This document shows, in pieces, positions 6,827 to 13,936 of a stretch of DNA of 24,614 bases. Location: NCBI GenBank assembly GCA_964519015.1, contig CAZFHZ010000043.1, positions 1 through 24,614 of the forward strand. Reading direction: 5' to 3'. The notes beneath the pieces are model-generated. The model searched no databases. It worked only from the letters and a program-made list of their open reading frames with translations, and was not told the origin of the DNA. A program made the translations under genes and the position numbers. This stretch comes from CAZFHZ01 sp964519015. GTDB taxonomy: Bacteria; Blakebacterota; Blakebacteria; Blakebacterales; CAYUVJ01. Positions within the stretch are counted from its first letter, which is position 1. Each line of letters starts with the position of its first letter.

Positions 6827-8025
6827 ACAGCGTCGAGGATGTGGAACGGAGGCTCCAGGGGTTCATGGTTCAGACCACCTCCGAGCTCGACCAGCGGGTC
6901 CTGGATACGGCCGGTCGGGTGCTTGAGGGGAAGGATAGGATCCCTCGGTCCCGGCCCTGGCGCGTCTGGGTCCTGGCCGCTGCCGCCCTCGCAGGCCTGA
7001 CCGTGCTGGGGATCCTGCCCCGGGGCGGACCTTCCGGCAACGTGGTCTGGGCCATGGTCATCCAGCAGGTGATGGAAGCCCGTGACTACATCTGCCGGAC
7101 CCGATCCTGGTACGACCTGCGGGACAGCGACGACCAGGAGAGCGTGCGCTATGTGTCGGCCGAGTTTGGGATCCGGCAGGACATTTACGTACGAGGTGAA
7201 CTCGGTCTCCGCGAGTACTTCCTGCCTGGTGAAGGGATACTGATGGTCGATCCGGACGGCCGGGACTGGGCTCGGATCCAACTCCGAGAGAGCGAGATCG
7301 AGGAACTGATGGCCGGGGCTGATGCCGCCCGGATGGTCGGCGACATCCGATCCGAGACCTATCGGGAACTGGGCCGCAAACGGATCGAAGGGACCTGGTG
7401 TGAAGGGATCGAGGTGGAGGATCCGGCCTTTATCAGCGCCTTCTTCGAAGAGGGGCATCTGCGGCTCTGGGTCGCGGTGGAGACCGGCTGGCCGATGCGC
7501 CTGGAGGGAGCCTGGCGGGCAGTTGGGCAGCGGGTCGTCTCGTTCGAGTTCACCGATTTCGAATGGAACGCGGAGCTGCCGCCGACGTTGTTCGAGCCCA
7601 GACTCCCCATGGACCGCGCACCGATGTTCGACCTTGGTATCCCGACCGTGGATGAACGGCATGCCATCGAGGGATTGCAGGTCTTCGCCGACGTCCTGCG
7701 AGGCCAGTACCCCGACCGTCCGGTCATCATGGATGCCTTGATGCAGTACTTCGACTACCGGCACCGTCATCCGGTCGGTCAACCGCAGCGTTGGCATGAG
7801 CTCGAGGAGCTGAATGCGGTCCGCAGCACCTTCGAGTTCATCCGCGGTCTGCAGGCGGCGGACTGTGAGGTGGTCTACCGCGGGGAGGATATCACACCTC
7901 TCGACTACGACCGGGTGCTGCTGCGCTGGCGGCTCCAGGACGGTAGCTATCGGGTGGTTTTCGGTGACCTGCGCACCGATACGGTCGATGCCGGACGGTT
8001 GGCCGAACTCGAGCGGGAACCCTAA
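6823..8025 (+). CDS. Single-pass membrane protein, probable partner of the ECF sigma factor
   Basis: The 400-residue product has a short cytoplasmic part (1-46), one transmembrane segment at about 47-65 (RVWVLAAAALAGLTVLGILP) and a large extracytoplasmic domain. The start overlaps the sigma gene by 4 nt. Position and topology fit an anti-sigma factor, but the cytoplasmic part is short and has no recognisable zinc-binding anti-sigma HxxxCxxC motif. The outer part (about 75-260) looks beta-rich and recalls LolA/LolB-like lipid-binding folds that follow ECF sigma factors in some planctomycete-like operons; this is an impression, not a match. The C-terminal 130 residues are helical and unassigned. 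The call rests mainly on context. Confidence 0.6.
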   Translation: MNSVEDVERRLQGFMVQTTSELDQRVLDTAGRVLEGKDRIPRSRPWRVWVLAAAALAGLTVLGILPRGGPSGNVVWAMVIQQVMEARDYICRTRSWYDLRDSDDQESVRYVSAEFGIRQDIYVRGELGLREYFLPGEGILMVDPDGRDWARIQLRESEIEELMAGADAARMVGDIRSETYRELGRKRIEGTWCEGIEVEDPAFISAFFEEGHLRLWVAVETGWPMRLEGAWRAVGQRVVSFEFTDFEWNAELPPTLFEPRLPMDRAPMFDLGIPTVDERHAIEGLQVFADVLRGQYPDRPVIMDALMQYFDYRHRHPVGQPQRWHELEELNAVRSTFEFIRGLQAADCEVVYRGEDITPLDYDRVLLRWRLQDGSYRVVFGDLRTDTVDAGRLAELEREP

Positions 8026-8132
8026 CCATCCGATTCCTCCGCTTGCATGACCGCCGGGCCTGAGGCACTATCCCCTCCGCGCACCGTCGACGCGCCCTCG
8101 GACGCCCGACCCCGGACGGGAGTGACAGGCCC

Positions 8133-9599
8133 ATGATCCGAACCGCCCCTCACCAAATCCTCCGCTTCATCCCGGTCTTCCTGCTGTTGATCCCGGATAC
8201 TCCTGCCCGGGCCCAGCAACAGGTGCTCTGGGAACAGAGTGTGGGACACCGTTTCGACCGGCTCCAGGTGGCCGGCGGTTCTCCAGTGGCGGTAGGGGAG
8301 GAGGGGGCGCTCTGTTTCGACCCGGCCACCGGACGCCAGCTCTGGCGCGCGGAGCGGGGGGGGGCGCGCGAACTGCTGGTCTTCGACGTGCCCGGGGTCC
8401 GGCAGGCGGTCCTGCTTTATCGCTCGGCCCGCGGGGTTTCCTCCCGTGGGGAGCCGGAGGGCGCCTCCTGGGCGGTCTACCTCTACGACTGTGCCACCGG
8501 TCAGGGCCTGTGGCGGACCGCCCCGGCGGAGGGGGATGCTCTTCTGGTCCTGCCCCGGCCGGGGTCGGACCGGCTGCTGGTGGCGGTCCGCGCCGCGGAT
8601 GGGCGGGGAACCCTCTTCGCGCTGGCGCTGAAGGACGGCCGGCCGGTCTGGCAGACCTCCCTGGGGCCGATCGCCCCCCGTCCATACGGGACCGACCCCG
8701 ACCCCTCGACCCTGCTCGTCTCCCTCGGAACTCGCCTCTTCCTGCTCGACCGCGGGGAGCATCCACCGGCCGCCAAGGCCCTGGCGGAAGGCACCGGTGA
8801 GCTGCAATGGCTGGCCTTCCTGGAAGGAGAGGAAGGAGAGCGGTCTGAGCTGCGGCTGGGTGTCTATTCCGACCGGCTCTACGCGCTCGGGCGGAAGTTC
8901 CATCGACTGAGCGAGCGGGACGGGACGGTCCTCTGGAGCCGTCCCGAACCTTGGGCAGCGGTGGGTTTCCGCGAAGACTGGTTCCTGCTGCGGCGCGGGG
9001 ACGGGGAGCGCCTGCAGACCTTCCATGCCGAAGGAGGCCAGCCGGGCTGGTCGCGGGAACAGCGCCTGGTCGCCGGGGAGGGCTCGGCCGTGGTCTGGAC
9101 GCCCGGTGGTGTGCTGGTCGGTGAGAGCGGCGGTCGTTCCACGCTCATCGACCCCGCCCGGGGCCGGGTACTCCGCGCCTGGGACCCCCGTTTCCGGATA
9201 ACGGCCGGGCGGGAACTGGAATGGGCGTTGCCGGCCGGTGAGGGCCTGGTCTTCGTCCATGCGGCCGAGGATGCCACCCGGCTCTGGGGTACCCGGGCGG
9301 ACGGGACCGACCTCTGGACCCTGGAACTGGGCGTCCTGCCGGGGATCGGGCGGGGTCCGGCCGCCTACGGTGACCACCCGCTGGTGGTCATCGGCGGCCA
9401 GTTGGGAGCACTGCCGGTCCTCTGGCTGGTCGCCGGCGGACCGGAGGGACCCCTCTTCACCGGGATCGATCTGGCGGCCGGTCGGGTGGCCCTGCAGCTG
9501 CCCATCGGAGCCACCAATCCGCTCTTCGCGGTGGATCCGGCCGCCCGCCGGCTCTTCTATGTCGATCCGCGCCGCATCCTGGTGGGTGCGGCGTACTGA
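8133..9599 (+). CDS. Secreted PQQ-type beta-propeller protein
   Basis: The 488-residue product begins with a signal peptide: a hydrophobic core at about 9-21 and an ARA-Q cleavage site near 27/28. The remainder is a run of beta-propeller blades with the PQQ/quinoprotein-like ending D-x-TG-x-x-LW. Examples are FDPATGRQLWRAE, YDCATGQGLWRT, LKDGRPVWQT, ERDGTVLWSR, IDPARGRVLRAW and RADGTDLWTLELG. No catalytic alcohol-dehydrogenase residues or heme motif are evident, so a binding or scaffold role in the periplasm is more likely than an enzyme. It stands alone in a 108-nt gap after the sigma operon, and a separate promoter lies before proS. Confidence 0.8.
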   Translation: MIRTAPHQILRFIPVFLLLIPDTPARAQQQVLWEQSVGHRFDRLQVAGGSPVAVGEEGALCFDPATGRQLWRAERGGARELLVFDVPGVRQAVLLYRSARGVSSRGEPEGASWAVYLYDCATGQGLWRTAPAEGDALLVLPRPGSDRLLVAVRAADGRGTLFALALKDGRPVWQTSLGPIAPRPYGTDPDPSTLLVSLGTRLFLLDRGEHPPAAKALAEGTGELQWLAFLEGEEGERSELRLGVYSDRLYALGRKFHRLSERDGTVLWSRPEPWAAVGFREDWFLLRRGDGERLQTFHAEGGQPGWSREQRLVAGEGSAVVWTPGGVLVGESGGRSTLIDPARGRVLRAWDPRFRITAGRELEWALPAGEGLVFVHAAEDATRLWGTRADGTDLWTLELGVLPGIGRGPAAYGDHPLVVIGGQLGALPVLWLVAGGPEGPLFTGIDLAAGRVALQLPIGATNPLFAVDPAARRLFYVDPRRILVGAAY

Positions 9600-9622
9600 G
9601 ACGGGAGCCGACAAAGCGGGCG

Positions 9623-9652
9623 TTGCCGCTCCCATCCGGCCGGACCTATATT
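9623..9652 (+). promoter_or_regulatory. Promoter of proS
   Basis: TTGCCG at 9623-9628 and TATATT at 9647-9652 are separated by 18 nt. It lies about 55 nt before the preferred proS start. This is the best-looking housekeeping-type promoter in the core part of the window. Confidence 0.5.
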
Positions 9653-9709
9653 GCCCCATCCGGCGCAACCGCTTGATGCGCAAACGCTTACATGCACTGG
9701 GACGGTCCC

Positions 9710-11449
9710 ATGCGGCTCTCCAAGGCCTTCATCCCCACCTTGAAGGAAACACCTTCCGACGCGGAGGTGGTCAGTCATCGCGTCATGCTCCGTGGGGGCA
9801 TGGTGCGTCCCCTGGCCGCCGGGGTCTATTCCTACCTGCCGCTGCTCTGGCGGGCCCTGCTGAAGGCGCAGGCGATCATCCGGCAGGAGATGAACGCGAT
9901 CGGGGGGCAGGAGTTCCATCTGCCGGCGCTCAATCCGCAGGACTTGTGGGACGAGACCGGTCGCAACGCCGACTTCGGTCCCGACGTCTTCCGGCTCGAG
10001 GACCGCAAGGGGCGTCCCTATCTGCTCGCCCCCACCCATGAGGAGGTGATGGGGGACATCGCCCGGGCCGAGATCCGTTCCTGGCGCGACCTGCCGCAGA
10101 TCTGGTACCAGATCCAGACCAAGTTCCGGGACGAACCACGGCCCCGCTCCGGGGTGCTCCGTTCGCGCCAGTTCGTGATGAAGGACTCCTACAGCCTGGA
10201 TGCTACGTGGGAGGGACTCGACCGCTCCTACGATCTGCATGCGCTGGCCTACCGGCGCATCTTCGCCCGCTGCGGGCTCACCTTCTTCGTGGCCGGTGCC
10301 TCCTCGGGGCTCATGGGGGGCACCCGTTCCCAGGAGTTCCTGGTGGAAGGAGCCGCCGGAGAGGACCAGGCGGTGGTGTGCGTGGCCTGCAGCTTTGCGG
10401 CCAAAGTTGAGTTCGGGCGGACCGCCTGGAAGGTCCCGCCGGGGGAACCGGCCCCCCTGGAGCAGGTCCACACCCCCGGGCAGCGCACCATCGAGGAGGT
10501 CTCGGCCTTCCTCAAGGTCGCCCCCGAGCGGCTGGTCAAGAGCCTGGTCTACATGACCGCCCAGGATGAACCGGTCCTGTTCCTGGTCCCGGGGAGCCAC
10601 GACCTGAACGAGAGCAAGGCCGCCGCCGCCGTGGGCAGCCCGGTACGGGCCGCCGAGCCGGAGGAGGTGGAAGGCCTGATGGGAACCCCGACCGGCTTCG
10701 TCGGACCGGCCGGGGCACCCGAGGGACTGCGCGTGCTGGCCGACCTGTCCTTGGAAGGGTTCCGCGACGGCGCCACCGGCGCCAACCGGACCGATTACCA
10801 CGTGGTGCACCTCGATCTGGAGCGGGACGCCCGGGTGGAGCGCTACCTCGACCTGCGCACGGCCCGGGAGGGTGAGCCCTGTCCGGACTGCGGACGGCCG
10901 GTGCGGGTCATCACGGCCATCGAGATGGGACACATCTTCAAGCTCGGCACCAAGTATGCCGAAGCGCTCGGGGCCACCTTCCAGGACGAGGGGGAAGAGG
11001 CCCGGCCCATCATCATGGGCTCCTACGGGATCGGCCTGGAGCGGATCGCGGCCGCGGCCATCGAGCAGAAGGCCGATGCGGACGGGTTCACCTGGCCCGC
11101 CTCGATCGCTCCCTTCGACGTCTACCTGCTCCCTGTCAACATGGGGGATGCGGCCCTCGTGGAGACGGCCGACCGGCTCTATGATGAGTTGCAGGGGGCC
11201 GGCCTGGAGGTCCTCCACGACGACCGGGACATCCGGGCGGGAGCCAAGTTCAAGGACGCCGACCTTTTGGGGATCCCATGGCGTATCAACATCGGGGGGC
11301 GCGGGCTCAGTCGCGGCGTGGTGGAGATGGTACGGCGGGCCGATCACCGGACCGAGGAGGTCCCGCTGGGCGAGGCTGTCACCCGGATCCGTGAGGCCAT
11401 CGATGCGGAGATCGCCGGATATAACCGGAGGGCCGACGAGCTGTCGTGA
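9710..11449 (+). CDS. proS: Proline--tRNA ligase, bacterial type
   Basis: A 579-residue class II aminoacyl-tRNA synthetase that charges tRNA-Pro. The N-terminus MRLSKAFIPTLKETPSDAEV is the usual start of bacterial ProRS, which favours the ATG at 9710 over the in-frame ATG at 9692. The upstream ATG has no ribosome binding site, while GGGACGG precedes 9710. Motif 2 (FRDEPRPRSGVLRSRQF, then MKDSYS) and motif 3 (GSYGIGLERIAAAAIEQ) are intact. Between them lies the YbaK-like editing insertion (roughly residues 230-380), which deacylates mischarged Ala-tRNA-Pro. A CPDCG zinc-knuckle-like pair follows the insertion. The C-terminal anticodon-binding domain is complete. The next gene overlaps its end by 47 nt. 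Confidence 0.95.
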   Translation: MRLSKAFIPTLKETPSDAEVVSHRVMLRGGMVRPLAAGVYSYLPLLWRALLKAQAIIRQEMNAIGGQEFHLPALNPQDLWDETGRNADFGPDVFRLEDRKGRPYLLAPTHEEVMGDIARAEIRSWRDLPQIWYQIQTKFRDEPRPRSGVLRSRQFVMKDSYSLDATWEGLDRSYDLHALAYRRIFARCGLTFFVAGASSGLMGGTRSQEFLVEGAAGEDQAVVCVACSFAAKVEFGRTAWKVPPGEPAPLEQVHTPGQRTIEEVSAFLKVAPERLVKSLVYMTAQDEPVLFLVPGSHDLNESKAAAAVGSPVRAAEPEEVEGLMGTPTGFVGPAGAPEGLRVLADLSLEGFRDGATGANRTDYHVVHLDLERDARVERYLDLRTAREGEPCPDCGRPVRVITAIEMGHIFKLGTKYAEALGATFQDEGEEARPIIMGSYGIGLERIAAAAIEQKADADGFTWPASIAPFDVYLLPVNMGDAALVETADRLYDELQGAGLEVLHDDRDIRAGAKFKDADLLGIPWRINIGGRGLSRGVVEMVRRADHRTEEVPLGEAVTRIREAIDAEIAGYNRRADELS

Positions 11450-13910
11450 GGCCGGGGGGTTCCGCCTCCTGTCGGCACTGCTGCTGCTCGGACTGCTCGC
11501 TCCGGTCGGAGCAGAGGCCCGGCAGGAGCCGCAACGACCGGGTGCCCCACCGGATCGGATCGCTCTGGTCCGGGTGCGGGAGCCCTCCCGCGCCCAGCGG
11601 GAGGCGATCGCCCGGCTCGGCCTGGAGACCGTGGCCGGCCCCTTCGACCGCCAGGTGACGCTCTTTCTGACCGCCGAGGAGCTGACGGCCGTCCGGGCCC
11701 TCGGCCTGGCCCCCGAGGTCATCGAAGCGGACGCGGAGGCTTTTTTCCAGAGCCGGCTGGACGCTTCCCTGGGCCCCGGGAGCATGGGGGGCTATTACAC
11801 CCTGGCCGAGGCTGAGGCGGTCATGGACGCCCTGGCCACCGCCCATCCCGACATCGTGGGGGCCAAGTTCTCCCTGGGCACCTCCATCGAGGGGCGGGAT
11901 GTCTGGGCCTTCCGCGTCTCCGACGACCCCGGCACGATTCACCCGGAGCGCCCCGCGGTCTATTACAACGCCCTCATCCATGCCCGTGAACCCGTAGGGA
12001 TGATGATCCTCTTCAACTTCGTGGAGGACCTGGCCCGCAAGTGGGAGGCGGGGGACCCCGATGTGGCCTACCTGCTCGCCTCCCGCGAGCTCTGGTTCGT
12101 ACCGGTCGTCAATCCCGACGGGTACTACTACAACGAGGTGATCACGGGGGGCGCCGGCGGCGGTATGTGGCGCAAGAACAAGCGGGACAACAACGGGGAC
12201 GGACAGTTCACCTGGGGGGCCGACGGGGTCGATCTGAACCGGAACTGGGGCTTCCACTGGGGGGAGGACGACATCGGAAGCAGCCCCGATCCTCGGCGGG
12301 AGACCTACCGGGGGACCGCTCCCTTCAGCGAACCGGAGACACGGGCGGCCCGCGACGTGGTGCTGGCCCGGACCTTCCAGTTCGCCATCAACTACCACAC
12401 CCACAGCAACGTCTACATCCACGCCTTCGGCTTCACCTCCGCCCTGCCGGCCCGCATCGATGAATACCGCGACTGGCTCGCCCGCATCTCGCGCTTCAAC
12501 AACTTCCCCTACGGGACCGGCGAGCAGATGATCGGTTACTACACGAACGGAGACGCGGTCGACTGGCAGTACGGCGACCAGGACGTGCTGGCCATCGTCC
12601 CGGAGATCGGCAGTATCTGGGATTACTTCTGGGCGCCCACGGTGCGCATCCCCACCATCCTGCGGGAGCACCTGGGCCCCAACCACCTGACCGCCTGGCT
12701 GGCCGGCGGAGTGCTGCTGGTCGACGCCGAGCAGATCAGTGAGGTGAGCGGGAACGGGGACGGCTACGCCGACGCCGGGGAGACGCTCGACCTTCATCTT
12801 AAGTTGACCAACGCCGGGATCACTCAGGGAGTGAGTGGGGCCGTGGGCACCCTCACCCCGCTCGGCTCCGAGGTGACCGTGCAGACGGGGACGGTCACCC
12901 TGGGGGACTGGGGGGTTGGGGAGTCCCGCCTGATGAGCGAGCCCTTCCGTTTCCGGGTTGAGGCGACCCATTCCGGCCGCCGGCTGGAGTTCGCCCTGCG
13001 TATCCAGGCCGCCGGCGGGTATACCCGCACCGACACCATCGGGGTCTTCGCGGGTCAGCCGGTGGTGCTGCTGGCCGAGGACTGGGAGAACCGGGCAGCG
13101 GATGGTTCGGGAGTGGACTGGGAGGCCCAGCACGGCTGGTACCACCAGGGGGGGTTCCGGCGCTCGAACCGCTATCCCTATACCGGCAGCTACAGCGCCA
13201 CCGATGCGCCCGGTGGGACGATCGCGGTCGACTACGGTGACCTGGCCCGGCTCGCCCCGGTGGACCTCTCCGGCTACCATGGAGCCCGGCTCCTCTTCCG
13301 CAGCCGGCGCCGGATCGGACCCGACAACATTGCCCTGGTGACGGTGGGGATCGATCCTTTCCCCTGGCCGGGCTCCGACGTACCCGAGGATCGCGCCCCG
13401 CTACCCTATTACACGACTGGGAATCTGGACGATTGGGAGCAGGTCGAGATCGACCTCACCCCCTACGTGGGCACGCCGCAGCTTTATTTGCGCTGGCTCA
13501 GTCTCTACGCGAGTTCCGACGTGGGCGCCGTGCAGGGGTGGAGTATCGACGACATCCGGCTGGAAGCGTGGACCAGCGCCCGGGGTGAGGCCGTCGAGGC
13601 TTCCGCCCGGATCGTGGTGGCCGGACCCTATCCCAACCCGACCGATCCGAAGTACCGCCCGGTCTGGATCGACCTCGACTTGAGCGAACTGGCGGCCGGG
13701 ATGACGCCGGTCCGGATCGAGGTCTACGACGTGCGGGGACGCCGGGTGGTCACCCTGGTCGACGCCGCCCTGGAGACCCGGCACTGGGAGCACGCCTTCA
13801 GCTGGGATGGCACCGACACCTCCGGCCGTGATGTGGCCTCGGGGATCTACCTGCTGCGGGTGACCGCCGCCGGTAAGACGGTCGGGCGCAAGATCGTGGT
13901 GCTGCGTTAG
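11403..13910 (+). CDS. Secreted M14-family zinc carboxypeptidase with C-terminal sorting-type domain
   Basis: The reading frame is open far into proS, but the first in-frame ATG that yields a signal peptide is at 11403, with GTGAGG 7 nt upstream. The 835-residue product has a hydrophobic core (about 22-37) ending near AEA (38/39). The M14 catalytic domain spans about 120-440: zinc ligands H193 and E196 in HAREP, DLNRNWGFHWG, third ligand H332 in NYHTHSN, and the catalytic Glu401 in VPEIG. A beta-sandwich region with a jelly-roll-like segment follows (about 550-725). The last 90 residues form a FlgD-type Ig fold (VYDVRGRRVVTLVD ... SGIYLLRV) like the C-terminal sorting domains of exported FCB-group proteins. 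It likely degrades peptides outside the cell. Confidence 0.87.
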   Translation: MRRSPDITGGPTSCREAGGFRLLSALLLLGLLAPVGAEARQEPQRPGAPPDRIALVRVREPSRAQREAIARLGLETVAGPFDRQVTLFLTAEELTAVRALGLAPEVIEADAEAFFQSRLDASLGPGSMGGYYTLAEAEAVMDALATAHPDIVGAKFSLGTSIEGRDVWAFRVSDDPGTIHPERPAVYYNALIHAREPVGMMILFNFVEDLARKWEAGDPDVAYLLASRELWFVPVVNPDGYYYNEVITGGAGGGMWRKNKRDNNGDGQFTWGADGVDLNRNWGFHWGEDDIGSSPDPRRETYRGTAPFSEPETRAARDVVLARTFQFAINYHTHSNVYIHAFGFTSALPARIDEYRDWLARISRFNNFPYGTGEQMIGYYTNGDAVDWQYGDQDVLAIVPEIGSIWDYFWAPTVRIPTILREHLGPNHLTAWLAGGVLLVDAEQISEVSGNGDGYADAGETLDLHLKLTNAGITQGVSGAVGTLTPLGSEVTVQTGTVTLGDWGVGESRLMSEPFRFRVEATHSGRRLEFALRIQAAGGYTRTDTIGVFAGQPVVLLAEDWENRAADGSGVDWEAQHGWYHQGGFRRSNRYPYTGSYSATDAPGGTIAVDYGDLARLAPVDLSGYHGARLLFRSRRRIGPDNIALVTVGIDPFPWPGSDVPEDRAPLPYYTTGNLDDWEQVEIDLTPYVGTPQLYLRWLSLYASSDVGAVQGWSIDDIRLEAWTSARGEAVEASARIVVAGPYPNPTDPKYRPVWIDLDLSELAAGMTPVRIEVYDVRGRRVVTLVDAALETRHWEHAFSWDGTDTSGRDVASGIYLLRVTAAGKTVGRKIVVLR

Positions 13911-13930
13911 TGTCCTGACTCAGGACACTA
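13908..13930. repeat. Perfect 23-nt inverted repeat between convergent genes
   Basis: TAGTGTCCTGA (13908-13918) and TCAGGACACTA (13920-13930) are exact reverse complements around one C. The left arm begins with the TAG stop codon of the carboxypeptidase, and the right arm ends 6 nt before the stop codon of the convergent permease. No T-tract follows on either strand, so it is not a classic intrinsic terminator, although a 9-bp stem with a 5-nt loop is possible in RNA from both strands. Confidence 0.75.
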
Positions 13931-13936
13931 GTTCTC

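Noticed and set aside
10872..11402. N-terminal extension of the carboxypeptidase frame into proS
   Set aside because: The extension is rich in Ser, Pro and Arg, is out of frame with proS, and lacks any domain. The signal peptide only appears after the ATG at 11403.
9557..11785. 742-residue minus-strand open frame across proS
   Set aside because: Antisense to an intact proS; no recognisable domain and no ribosome binding site.
11379..13280. 633-residue minus-strand frame opposite the carboxypeptidase
   Set aside because: A shadow of the M14 gene, whose catalytic residues are all in place on the plus strand.
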